From: Actinomycetota bacterium
GTDB lineage: Bacteria; Actinomycetota; Acidimicrobiia; Acidimicrobiales; Ilumatobacteraceae
DNA length: 21,715 bases
Direction: 5' to 3'
Assembly: GCA_010024485.1 (NCBI GenBank)
Contig: RGGX01000007.1
Coordinates: 1 to 21,715, forward strand
Position 1 is the stretch's first letter; each line of letters starts with the position of its first letter. The notes under the pieces are model-generated. The model did no database searches, was not told where the DNA came from, and saw nothing but the letters and a program-made list of their open reading frames with translations. The translations under genes were made by a program, and so were the position numbers. This document shows positions 14,201 to 21,526 of the stretch, piece after piece.

Positions 14201-15625
14201 GTGGCGCGACCGTACGACCTGGTCATCATCGGCCTCGGGTCCGCTGGGCTGACCGCGGCCCGCTTCGCCTCCGCCGAGCTCGGCCTCAGGGTTGCCGCGG
14301 TCGAGCGGGACCGCGTCGGCGGCGACTGCCTCTGGAGCGGTTGCGTCCCGTCGAAGTCCCTCGCCCACTCGGCTCGCGCCGCCCACGACGCTCGGCGTGC
14401 CGTCGAGTTCGGTGTCCGCACCGGGGAGGTCACGGTCGACCTGCCGTCGGTCTGGCGGAGGATCCGCGACGTCCAGGCGGAGATAGCGGCCGGTGACGAC
14501 TCGCCCGAACGAGTCGCCGATTGGGGGGTCGACCTGCACTGGGGCAGCGCATCGGTGACGGGCGCTCGCACTGTCCGCGTCACCAACGATGACGACACGA
14601 CCGATCTCGAGACGAGGAACATCCTGATCTGCACCGGCTCTCGCGCGCGGATCCCGCACATCTCGGGGCTGGCCGAGGTCGACTATCTCACCAACGAGAC
14701 GCTCTTCTCCAACGACACCGCTCCCGCCTCGATCGTCGTGGTCGGCGGCGGTCCCTTCGCCGTCGAGAGCGCCCAGGCCCTGAACCGTCTCGGTGTGCAG
14801 GTCACCCTCTTCGAGACCCTCCAGCGCCTCCTGTCGCGCGACGAGCCCGAGCTCGCGGATCGACTGGCGCTCGTGCTGCGTCGCGAGGGTGTCGACCTCC
14901 GGCTCGGGACGGCGGTGACCGGACTGCGATCCAACAGCGCCGGCGTGACCGTCGAGACCGCCGACGGCGAGACCGAGGCCGCCGCGGTGCTGCTCGCCAC
15001 CGGACGCACCGCCAACGTCGAATCCCTCGGTCTCGACCGTCTGGGGATCGCCGCCGGACCCGACGGGATCTCGGTCGACGCGCGCTCGCGCACCATCGTC
15101 TCGTCGATCTACGCGGTCGGTGACGTCGCCGCCGGGCGCTCACTGTTCACCCCGTCAGCCGCGCACGATGCGGTGATGGCGGTACGCGACATGTTCCTTC
15201 CCGGCCGGGGATCGGCCGCGACCCTCGTCCCGTGGGTCACCTTCACCGATCCACAGCTCGCCCATGTCGGCATGACGGCCGCCGAGGCCCGCGAGCGATT
15301 CGGGGATCGCCGAGTGCGGGTCAGCCGCTTCGATCTTGCGGAGACCGACCGCGCCAGAATCGACTCCACCCCCGATGGCATGGTGACGGTCGTGACCGCT
15401 CGAGGCAAGGTGGTCGGCGGTCACATCCTCGCTCCCGAGGCCGGGGAGATGATCCAAGAGCTCGCGCTCGCTGTTCGATTCTCCATGTCGATACGCGAAC
15501 TCGGCGAGATCGCCCACGTCTACCCCACCATGTCCACCGGGATCTCGCAGATGGTCGCCGAGGACGTCTTCGCGCGGATCCGTCGGGTCCGTCGACTCGC
15601 CAAGCTCAGCCGTCTGATGGGCTGA
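14201..15625 (+). CDS. FAD-dependent pyridine nucleotide-disulfide oxidoreductase (dihydrolipoamide dehydrogenase / mercuric reductase-like)
   Basis: A 474-residue class I flavoprotein disulfide reductase. FAD Rossmann motif GLGSAG (11-16), redox-active CLWSGCVPSK with Cys43 and Cys48, NAD(P) motif VVGGGPFAVESAQAL, second FAD motif IYAVGDVA, and C-terminal dimer domain with His439 in HVYPTMSTG, where lipoamide dehydrogenases usually show HAHPT. The YPT variant is common in MerA-like and uncharacterised reductases, so the substrate is uncertain. It has no N-terminal metal-binding domain and no CC tail for Hg(II), which argues against true mercuric reductase. GTG 14201 is fixed by the promoter. 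The last 20 bases overlap the end of the opposing MFS gene. No 2-oxoacid dehydrogenase subunit lies nearby. Confidence 0.88.
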   Translation: MARPYDLVIIGLGSAGLTAARFASAELGLRVAAVERDRVGGDCLWSGCVPSKSLAHSARAAHDARRAVEFGVRTGEVTVDLPSVWRRIRDVQAEIAAGDDSPERVADWGVDLHWGSASVTGARTVRVTNDDDTTDLETRNILICTGSRARIPHISGLAEVDYLTNETLFSNDTAPASIVVVGGGPFAVESAQALNRLGVQVTLFETLQRLLSRDEPELADRLALVLRREGVDLRLGTAVTGLRSNSAGVTVETADGETEAAAVLLATGRTANVESLGLDRLGIAAGPDGISVDARSRTIVSSIYAVGDVAAGRSLFTPSAAHDAVMAVRDMFLPGRGSAATLVPWVTFTDPQLAHVGMTAAEARERFGDRRVRVSRFDLAETDRARIDSTPDGMVTVVTARGKVVGGHILAPEAGEMIQELALAVRFSMSIRELGEIAHVYPTMSTGISQMVAEDVFARIRRVRRLAKLSRLMG

Positions 15626-15627
15626 GC
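15604..15627. terminator. Perfect 8-bp hairpin spanning both stop codons of overlapping convergent genes
   Basis: GCTCAGCC (15604-15611), 8-base loop, GGCTGAGC (15620-15627). The left arm contains the MFS stop (TCA, 15606-15608), the right arm the reductase stop (TGA, 15623-15625). It is a symmetric bidirectional terminator candidate lacking a U-tract. Confidence 0.5.
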
Positions 15628-16862
15628 GTCGGGTCCAGTTCCTCGAAGGTGTCGATCCTGCGGATCGACGGGAAGAGCAGCGCGAACGAGCCCGCGATCG
15701 CCACCGTTGCGATCCCTCCCCCGGCGATGGCCCAGGGAACGCCGAGATAGCGGGCCGCCAATCCGCTCTCGAAGGCGCCGAGCTCGTTCGAGGCGCCGAT
15801 GAAGACGCCCTCGACCCGTCCGAGCTGCTCGGGGGGTGTGACGAGCGGGACGAGCGATCCGCGGATGAACATCGAGACCATGTCGGCGGCTGAGAGCACC
15901 GCGAGGGCGAGGAACGCGACCGCGTAGTTGGTGGTGACCCCGAACACGATCGTTCCGAGACCGAACACCGCGACCGAGATCAACAGGATCGGTCCGACCC
16001 GTCGTCGGACCGGCCTGATCGCCAGGATCACGGCCATGGAGGCCGCGCCGACCCCGGGGGCCGCGCGCAGCCAGCCGTAGGCGATGTCGCCGACGCCGAG
16101 CCGCTCGACCGCGACGATCGGGATGAGCGCGACGGCACCTCCGAAGAGCACGGCGAACAGGTCGAGGCTGATCGCCCCGAGGACGACGGGGGTTCGGCGG
16201 ATGAACGACAGCCCCTCGAGGGCCAACCGGAGACTGGGTCGCTGCGTGGGATCGGAGCGGTCCGTCGCGACCGCCGCCGTCCCCGGCCGATACTCGATGG
16301 CGAGGATCAGGGGGATGGCTCCCGCTGTCAACGCGGTCGCCGCGCCATAGGCCACCTCCGGACCGATGCTGTAGAGCAGTCCGCCGAGGGCTGGACCGAG
16401 AATCGCGGTTCCGGTGAAGGTCGCGGTCCACAACGCGACCACTCTCGGCAGATCGGCCGGCTGGACCATCAGTGGCAGCACGGCCCGACGGCTCGGCCCG
16501 ATCATCGCGTCAGCTGTGCCGATCCCGACGGCGAGGAGGAAGAGCATCCAGACCCGCCCACCGTCACCCAGGCTGAACACGATGAGAACGGCCGCGCAGG
16601 CGAGTCGACCCGACAGGAAGAGTCCGGCGACGCGTCGACGGTCGAACCGATCGGCGACATAACCGCTCGGCAGGGCGAGGAGCAGTCCGGGCACGAACTG
16701 GGCCAGGCCGATCAAACCGATGTCGAGGGGGTTGCCCGTCAGGTCGTACACCTGCTTGAAGAGCGCGGTGATCAACAGGTTGATCCCGGTCGCGGCGAGG
16801 GCCGTCGAGCCCAGGTAGCGACGGACCGGGCGCTGCCGGAGCACGGTCAGCGCGGATGACAC
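15606..16862 (-). CDS. MFS transporter, EntS/MFS_3-like exporter
   Basis: A 418-residue major facilitator with about 12 hydrophobic segments. The MFS motif A is GYVADRFDRRRV at 67-78 between helices 2 and 3, and a cytoplasmic loop in mid-chain (residues around 195-215, RPGTAAVATDRSDPTQRPSL) separates the two halves. The sequence style (FKQVYDLTGNPLDIGLIGLA, IGPSRRAVLPLMV) is that of the MFS_3/enterobactin-exporter-like group, which exports siderophores or drugs; the substrate is unknown. GTG 16862 has TAGCGT seven bases upstream. Its 3' end overlaps the reductase gene by 20 bases in the antisense orientation. A large inverted repeat lies upstream. Confidence 0.87.
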   Translation of the reverse strand: MSSALTVLRQRPVRRYLGSTALAATGINLLITALFKQVYDLTGNPLDIGLIGLAQFVPGLLLALPSGYVADRFDRRRVAGLFLSGRLACAAVLIVFSLGDGGRVWMLFLLAVGIGTADAMIGPSRRAVLPLMVQPADLPRVVALWTATFTGTAILGPALGGLLYSIGPEVAYGAATALTAGAIPLILAIEYRPGTAAVATDRSDPTQRPSLRLALEGLSFIRRTPVVLGAISLDLFAVLFGGAVALIPIVAVERLGVGDIAYGWLRAAPGVGAASMAVILAIRPVRRRVGPILLISVAVFGLGTIVFGVTTNYAVAFLALAVLSAADMVSMFIRGSLVPLVTPPEQLGRVEGVFIGASNELGAFESGLAARYLGVPWAIAGGGIATVAIAGSFALLFPSIRRIDTFEELDPTLSPSDG

Positions 16863-16869
16863 CGGCGAG

Positions 16870-16875
16870 ACGCTA
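16870..16875 (-). promoter_or_regulatory. Leaderless -10 element for the MFS gene
   Basis: TAGCGT on the minus strand ends 7 bases before GTG 16862. The -35 region coincides with one arm of the 16891-16942 inverted repeat. Confidence 0.45.
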
Positions 16876-16890
16876 CCCGGAGCAGGTGCG

Positions 16891-16942
16891 TCCGAACCGT
16901 GTCGGCGCGGTGACGCACACTACGGACGTGTGACGGTTCGGA
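16891..16942. repeat. Perfect 10-bp inverted repeat with nested 5-bp inverted repeat in a divergent intergenic region
   Basis: TCCGAACCGT (16891-16900) and its exact reverse complement ACGGTTCGGA (16933-16942), arm centres 42 bp apart. Inside, CACAC (16916-16920) and GTGTG (16928-16932) form a second inverted repeat with a 7-base loop; GTGTG abuts the outer right arm. It is placed between the MFS gene (minus) and the small membrane protein gene (plus). It may be a paired operator or a structured RNA. Confidence 0.55.
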
Positions 16943-16994
16943 ATCGGTCTCGTTGAGATCGGGAAATACGGGACGCGGGACGGCGCGAGCGGAG

Positions 16995-17000
16995 TAGGAA
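16995..17000 (+). promoter_or_regulatory. Weak -10-like element for the small membrane protein gene
   Basis: TAGGAA at the same 6-base distance from GTG 17007 as the other starts, but the last T is replaced by A. The same bases (AGGA) could instead act as a Shine-Dalgarno site. Confidence 0.3.
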
Positions 17001-17006
17001 GACCTC

Positions 17007-17243
17007 GTGAGCAACGTGACCCTCGCAGCCGACACCTGGGTGACCCCCGATCGCTCCGAGTCGATCGACCCCGTCGTCGACTGGCCCGCGGTCATCCGAC
17101 TGGGCCTGACGATGAGCACGACGGCCGGCGCGGCCGCCGCGGTCACCCACTCCTCACTCGACGCTTCGGGACGCGGCGCGCTGGTTCTCGCTGTCATGGC
17201 GGTCGGGTTCACCGGTTCCCTGCTGCGCACCGTGCGTCGCTGA
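17007..17243 (+). CDS. Small membrane protein of unknown function
   Basis: A 78-residue protein with strongly G/C third positions, supporting coding. A polar N-terminus of about 28 residues (MSNVTLAADTWVTPDRSESI) precedes two predicted transmembrane helices, around residues 29-48 (VIRLGLTMSTTAGAAAAV) and 57-73 (GALVLAVMAVGFTGSLL), and a short basic tail (RTVRR). No recognised family. It is divergent from the MFS gene across the inverted repeat at 16891-16942 and followed by a hairpin, so it appears to be its own transcription unit. The GTG start is the only sensible one. Confidence 0.6.
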   Translation: MSNVTLAADTWVTPDRSESIDPVVDWPAVIRLGLTMSTTAGAAAAVTHSSLDASGRGALVLAVMAVGFTGSLLRTVRR

Positions 17244-17272
17244 ACCGGCCACCGGCTGACCCGCTCACCGTT

Positions 17273-17300
17273 CGCGAACCCGTCGCCGACGCGGGTCGCG
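17273..17300 (+). terminator. Hairpin after the small membrane protein gene
   Basis: CGCG (17273-17276) and ACCCG (17278-17282) pair with CGGGT (17292-17296) and CGCG (17297-17300), a 9-bp stem with one bulged A and a 9-base loop, 30 bases after the stop. There is no U-tract. Confidence 0.4.
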
Positions 17301-17303
17301 TGT

Positions 17304-17309
17304 CACGAT
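17304..17309 (+). promoter_or_regulatory. Weak -10-like element for the alpha/beta hydrolase gene
   Basis: CACGAT, then CAGGGG (6 bases), then ATG at 17316. The first T of TANNNT is C. AGGGG immediately before the ATG is too close for a normal Shine-Dalgarno. Confidence 0.3.
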
Positions 17310-17315
17310 CAGGGG

Positions 17316-18023
17316 ATGGCAGCAAGACCAGTCCTGCTCGTTCACGGCGCGTGGAGTGGCGCGTGGTGCTGGGCGCCCGTCCAGTGCGCCCTCGACCGTC
17401 TGGGTGTCGCCTCTCACACCCTCGACCTTCCCGGGCGCGGCGCCTCCCCCTTGCCACTCGGTGACCTCGCCGGAGACGCCGAGAGCGTCGCGGCGGCGGC
17501 GCGAGCGCTCGGACCCGACGTCGTCCTCGTCGGCCACTCCTACGGGGGTGCTGTGATCACTGAGGCCGCGGCACTCGCCGAGGTGTCGCATCTCGTGTAC
17601 ATCGCGGCCTTCGCCCTCGACGACGGCGAGAGCGTGAACGGCTTCCTCCGGGCCGCCCCGCGACACCGCGTCGAACTCGCCGACGCGATCCGGCCCGCCG
17701 ACGAGGTGAGCACGGTCCTGGATCCCGAGATCGCGGGGACGCTCTTCTACCCAGCGGTCTCGGACCTGGAGCGCTCGGCGATGGTCGAACGACAGAGCGC
17801 CCAGCTGAACGCGGCCATGGTCCAGCCCGTGTCGGGCTCACCACGCGCGACCACGCCCTCGACGTTCATCCTCTGTCGCAACGACCGCTCCGTCCATCCC
17901 GAACACCAGCGGATCCTGGCGGGGCGCTGCGACGAGGTCATCGAGCTCGATCGCGACCACTTCCCGTTCCTCGAGGACGCGGACGAGACGGCTCGCGTCA
18001 TCGCCCAGACCGCCCGACGATGA
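17316..18023 (+). CDS. Alpha/beta-fold hydrolase (esterase family)
   Basis: A 235-residue cytoplasmic serine hydrolase of the short HNL/methylesterase-like alpha/beta group. The oxyanion-hole segment is LLVHGAWSGAWCW (HGAW at 10-13). The nucleophile elbow is GHSYGG with Ser75, the acid Asp190 is in CRNDRSVHPEHQ, and the base is His215 in DRDHFPFLED, giving a complete triad. The pattern LPGRGASP after strand 4 is typical. The substrate cannot be told. The TGA overlaps the ATG of the next gene (ATGA, 18020-18023), so it is translationally coupled to the acyl-CoA thioesterase, suggesting related ester or thioester substrates. Confidence 0.88.
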   Translation: MAARPVLLVHGAWSGAWCWAPVQCALDRLGVASHTLDLPGRGASPLPLGDLAGDAESVAAAARALGPDVVLVGHSYGGAVITEAAALAEVSHLVYIAAFALDDGESVNGFLRAAPRHRVELADAIRPADEVSTVLDPEIAGTLFYPAVSDLERSAMVERQSAQLNAAMVQPVSGSPRATTPSTFILCRNDRSVHPEHQRILAGRCDEVIELDRDHFPFLEDADETARVIAQTARR

Positions 18024-18826
18024 CGGCGTCCGCGCTCTTCGAGGGCGGCGAGAGCCTGTGGACGCCGACCGATCTGGCCTCGGGCCCGTGGGACCCGGCC
18101 CACTGTCACGGTGGACCACCGGCCGCCCTGCTGGCTCGAGCGGTCGAGTGCCATCACGACCACTCCGAGGAGGGCATCGAGTGGCAGGTCGCCCGCATGA
18201 CGATCGAGTTGCTGCGACCGATCCACGTCGGCCGGACACTGAGCGTCGAGTCGAGGACCGAACGGCCGGGACGCCGAGTGTCCCTGGTGGAGGCCCGTCT
18301 GCTCGACGGTGACACCGAGGTGGCCGCGGTCCGCGCCCTGCGGGTTCGGGAGCGCCGAGATGACTTCCCCGACTCGGTCGTTCCGCCCCCCTCGATCACC
18401 GTCCCGCCCGAGCTCGCCGACCCGCAGGTGGCCGACTTCACGAGCGAGGCGACGAGCTATGTGCGTGACGCATGCGAGTTCCGCTTCGCCTCCGGCGGCT
18501 GGAACACGCTCGGACCCTCCTCGGTGTGGATCCGACTCACCGTGCCGCTCGTCGCCGATGAGGCTGTCTCTCCGCTGCAACGGGTGGCGGCAGCCGCCGA
18601 CTTCGGCAACGGCGTCTCCGCCGACGTCGACTTCTCCCAGTGGCTCTACATCAACCCGGATCTGACCATCCACCTCGCGCGGCCGCTGCGAGGAGAGTGG
18701 GTCGGCCTGCAGGCGCGATCGCACCTCGGAGGCACCGGCACCGGTCTCGCGCATTCGGCCCTGCATGACACCGACGGCACCATCGGCTTGAGCCTGCAGA
18801 GCCTCCTGGTCGAGCCGCGCGGTTGA
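18020..18826 (+). CDS. TesB-like acyl-CoA thioesterase (double hotdog)
   Basis: A 268-residue protein with two hotdog halves. The N-terminal half has HCHGGPPAALLARAVE (about 31-46), the hotdog helix, then WQVARMTIELLRPIHVGRTL and ARLLDGDTEVAAVRALRVR strands. The C-terminal half has DFGNGVSADVDFSQWLYINP and LTIHLARPLRGEWVGLQA. This is the 4HBT_3/TesB-like arrangement expected to hydrolyse acyl-CoA to free acid and CoA. The ATG at 18020 overlaps the hydrolase stop. It converges on the acetoacetyl-CoA synthetase gene, with only 2 bases between stops. The chain-length preference is unknown. Confidence 0.82.
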   Translation: MTASALFEGGESLWTPTDLASGPWDPAHCHGGPPAALLARAVECHHDHSEEGIEWQVARMTIELLRPIHVGRTLSVESRTERPGRRVSLVEARLLDGDTEVAAVRALRVRERRDDFPDSVVPPPSITVPPELADPQVADFTSEATSYVRDACEFRFASGGWNTLGPSSVWIRLTVPLVADEAVSPLQRVAAAADFGNGVSADVDFSQWLYINPDLTIHLARPLRGEWVGLQARSHLGGTGTGLAHSALHDTDGTIGLSLQSLLVEPRG

Positions 18827-18828
18827 CC

Positions 18829-20820
18829 TCAGGGTCGGGATCGGGCCACGTCGACCACGGCGTCGAGTGACGACGGGTCCTTCAAGGCGCCCCGGCTCGC
18901 CACATCGTCGGGGTCAGCCCCGAGCAGGATCCGCTTCACCGGCAACTCCAACTTCTTGCCGCTCAACGTGGTCGGTATGACCTCCAGCCGGTGCATCTCA
19001 TCGGGGACATGGCGCGGGGAGAGCTGTGACCGCAGCGCCACCCTCACCGACTCGAGCAGCGAGGCATCGACCGTCGACCCCGTTCCGGGGCCCACCACGA
19101 ACAACACGAGGACTCCGGGGTCATCGCCGGCCTCGGCTTCGAGATGCACGACGAGGGAGTCCTCCACCCCGGCGACGGCCTCCACCACCCGGTAGATCTC
19201 CGCCGTCCCGACCCGCACCCCGCCCCGGTTCAGCGTCGCGTCGCTGCGACCCGAGATCACGCATGAGCCCCGGTCGGAGAACGTCACCCAGTCCCCGTGG
19301 CGCCACACCCCGGGATAGTGCTCGAAGTAGCTCCCGCGGTAGCGGCTCCCATCCTCGTCGGCCCAGAAACCGACCGGCATCGACGGCATCGGCTCGGTGA
19401 TGACCAGTTCCCCCTGACCGCCGACGACCGCCCGGCCGTCGTCATCGAAGGCCGCGACCGCGCACCCGAGATAGCGGGCCGGGATCTCGCCGAGCCAGAC
19501 CGGGGTGAGCGGGCTCCCCCCGACGAACGCCGAGGCCACGTCGGTCCCGCCCGAGATCGGCGAGATCAGAGCGGTTCCCGAGACGTGCTCGTGGATCCAG
19601 CGGAACCCCTCCGGAGGGAGCGGTGCCCCCGTGGAGCCGACGGCTCGAATCGCCGAGAGATCGAACTCCTCCGAGGCGCGCAGTCCGGCGCGGGCGCAGG
19701 CGGTGAAGAACGGCGCCCCACCGCCGAACCAGGTGACCCGCTCCTCGGCCGCGAGCCCCCACAGGGTGGACGGGCCGTCCGCGTTCGGATCACCGTCGTA
19801 GAGCACCAGGGCCGAGCCGTGGAGCAGACCCGACACCAGGTAGTTCCACATCATCCATCCGGTGGTGGTGAACCAGAAGAAGCGGTCCTCGGGACCCATG
19901 TCACCGTGCAGACCCTGCACCTTGAGATGCTCGACCAACACCAGACCCTGACCGTGCACGATCGGTTTGGGCAGCCCCGTGGTCCCGGAGGAGTAGAGGA
20001 CGTAGAGCGGGTGATCGACGGCGAGCCGCGCGAACTCGAGGGGGGCGTCGTCGGCATGCTCGAGGAGCCCCGACCAGTCCAGCACCGGGGCCGCGGCAAC
20101 CGATCCATCGAGACCGTCACCGAGATATGACACCGACACGACCGCGCTGAGCGACGGCAGACCGGAGCAGATCTCCCGCACCTCGTCGACCCGAGGGACG
20201 TCATGGCGTCCGTATCGGTAGCCGTCGACGGCGAGGAGCAGCTTGGGCTCGACTTGGGAGAAGCGGTCGAGCACCGCCCGGACCCCGAACTCGGGCGCGC
20301 ACGAGGTCCAGATCGCGCCGAGACTGGAGGTGGCGAGGAAGGCCACGATCGCCTCCGGGATGTTCGGCAGGTACGCCGCCACCCGGTCACCGCGTCCGAC
20401 ACCGAGTCCGATGAGCGCCGATCGGGCGCGTCGCACCGACTCGCGGAGCTCGGCACCGGACATCTCGATCCGCTCACGTGACTGCGACCGGGCGATCAGC
20501 GCCGGACGGTCGTCGTCGAGCGCCCGGAGGCAGTGCTCGGCGAAACTCACCCGCACCTCGGGGAACCAGGTCGCCCCCGGCATCAGCCGACCATCGAGGA
20601 CCGGCGTCGTGGAGCCCTCACCGTCGATCTCGAAGAACGACCAGACCGCCGACCAGAACTCCTCCAACCCATCGCCGACGGACCAAGCCCAGAGCGCGTC
20701 GTAGTCCTCGAACGAGCACCCGGTCCGTTGCTCGCAGAACCTCAGGAACGCGCCGAGCCGGGTCGCCGACAGCGCATCGGCACTCGGCTCCCACAGCACC
20801 TCGGGTTGCGTCATGTCCAC
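18829..20820 (-). CDS. Acetoacetyl-CoA synthetase (acetoacetate--CoA ligase)
   Basis: A 663-residue adenylate-forming ligase that activates acetoacetate with ATP and CoA to acetoacetyl-CoA. The N-terminus (VLWEPSADALSATRLGAFLR, FEDYDALWAWSV, EFWSAVWSFF) is the characteristic ACS_N-like region of this enzyme. AMP-binding loop YSSGTTGLPKP at about 276-286, a GGTD motif in ISPISGGTD, SGRSDATLNRGGVRVGTAEI hinge/A8 region, and C-terminal Lys622 in TLSGKKLELPVKR, the catalytic and acetylatable lysine. The reading frame opens at 20862. GTG 20820 (CAGACT six bases upstream) or ATG 20814 is the likely start; the ATG begins the conserved region. It links ketone-body or leucine carbon to central metabolism. 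Confidence 0.92.
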   Translation of the reverse strand: MDMTQPEVLWEPSADALSATRLGAFLRFCEQRTGCSFEDYDALWAWSVGDGLEEFWSAVWSFFEIDGEGSTTPVLDGRLMPGATWFPEVRVSFAEHCLRALDDDRPALIARSQSRERIEMSGAELRESVRRARSALIGLGVGRGDRVAAYLPNIPEAIVAFLATSSLGAIWTSCAPEFGVRAVLDRFSQVEPKLLLAVDGYRYGRHDVPRVDEVREICSGLPSLSAVVSVSYLGDGLDGSVAAAPVLDWSGLLEHADDAPLEFARLAVDHPLYVLYSSGTTGLPKPIVHGQGLVLVEHLKVQGLHGDMGPEDRFFWFTTTGWMMWNYLVSGLLHGSALVLYDGDPNADGPSTLWGLAAEERVTWFGGGAPFFTACARAGLRASEEFDLSAIRAVGSTGAPLPPEGFRWIHEHVSGTALISPISGGTDVASAFVGGSPLTPVWLGEIPARYLGCAVAAFDDDGRAVVGGQGELVITEPMPSMPVGFWADEDGSRYRGSYFEHYPGVWRHGDWVTFSDRGSCVISGRSDATLNRGGVRVGTAEIYRVVEAVAGVEDSLVVHLEAEAGDDPGVLVLFVVGPGTGSTVDASLLESVRVALRSQLSPRHVPDEMHRLEVIPTTLSGKKLELPVKRILLGADPDDVASRGALKDPSSLDAVVDVARSRP

Positions 20821-20826
20821 GGGCAC

Positions 20827-20832
20827 AGTCTG
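20827..20832 (-). promoter_or_regulatory. Weak -10-like element for acetoacetyl-CoA synthetase
   Basis: CAGACT on the minus strand, then GTGCCC (6 bases), then GTG at 20820. The first T is C, as before 17316. A 10-bp self-complementary site GGGCGCGCCC (20838-20847) lies just upstream. Confidence 0.3.
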
Positions 20833-20871
20833 ACCGAGGGCGCGCCCGACGAGGGAACCCACAGGCCCGAC

Positions 20872-20877
20872 TAGGTT
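20872..20877 (+). promoter_or_regulatory. Leaderless -10 element for the dienelactone hydrolase locus
   Basis: TAGGTT, then CGCCGC (6 bases), then ATG at 20884. The promoter looks intact although the gene is broken. Confidence 0.5.
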
Positions 20878-20883
20878 CGCCGC

Positions 20884-21526
20884 ATGGGAACGATCACCTT
20901 CACGAGCAACGGCGCCGAGGTCTCCGGTTACCTCGCCGAGTCGTCACACGGGTCCGGCCCCGGTGTCATCGTCGTCCAGGAGTGGTGGGGGCTCGACAGC
21001 GGCCGACCTGTATCGGGGTGAACTCGCCGGACACACGGAGATGGACCGGGCCGGCGCCCTGATGGCGGCCCTGCCGATGGACCGGGCCGCCGAGGACATG
21101 AGCGGCGCGGTCGACCATCTGGCCTCCCTCGACTCCACCACCGGCGACGGTGTGGCCGTGATCGGGTTCTGCATGGGCGGGATGCTCACCTTCGTCCTGG
21201 CTTCGCTGCGACCCGATCTCGTCCGAGTGGTGGTGCCCTTCTACGGATTCCCCTCGGGTGACGACCAGCCCGACTACTCGCGGATCTCCGCCGTCGTCCG
21301 CGGTCACATGGCCGAGCACGACGACTTCTTTCCCCCCGACGGCGCGGCCGCTCTCGAGGCACGTCTGCGCGAGGTCGGTGTGGACGCCGAACTGCGCGTG
21401 CACGCCGGTACCGGACATGCCTTCATGGCCCCGCACGACGCGCTCGGCACCCGCCGAAGCGACCTCGCCGAGGAGATCTGGCCCGAGGTGCACTCGCTGA
21501 TCCGGGCGACACTGACCGAACGGTGA
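20884..21526 (+). pseudogene. Dienelactone hydrolase family gene, disrupted by an internal deletion with frameshift
   Basis: The first frame (20884-21021) encodes 45 residues ending in VIVVQEWWGLD and then a short wrong-frame tail and TGA (21019-21021). The rest continues in the next frame from about 21005: DLYRGELAGHTEMDRAG, then GFCMGG (nucleophile Cys), a FPSGDDQPDYSRI to EHDDFFPP region with the acid Asp, and GTGHAFM (His), to the stop at 21524-21526. In this family about 20 residues (the helix and strand ending in ALAPDLY) should lie between WWGLD and DLYRG; only 7 bases (20998-21004) remain. So about 18-20 codons are missing and the frame is shifted. As read it cannot make a functional enzyme. 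True pseudogene or sequencing/assembly error cannot be decided here. Confidence 0.8.

Noticed and set aside
14201..15625. Mercuric reductase assignment
   Set aside because: It lacks the N-terminal heavy-metal domain and the C-terminal Cys-Cys pair, and no mer gene is nearby.
20855..20878. GAACC/GGTTC inverted repeat near the dienelactone hydrolase promoter
   Set aside because: Arms are only 5 bases with a 14-base spacer, expected often by chance in this composition.
20990..21010. Programmed ribosomal frameshift in the dienelactone hydrolase gene
   Set aside because: There is no slippery heptamer or downstream structure, and a frameshift would not restore the ~18-20 missing residues.
20963..21526. 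Independent shorter hydrolase gene starting at ATG 20963
   Set aside because: The first residues in that frame (SSSSRSGGGSTA) are an out-of-frame reading of the conserved VIVVQEWWGLD segment. The real similarity begins only at about 21005.
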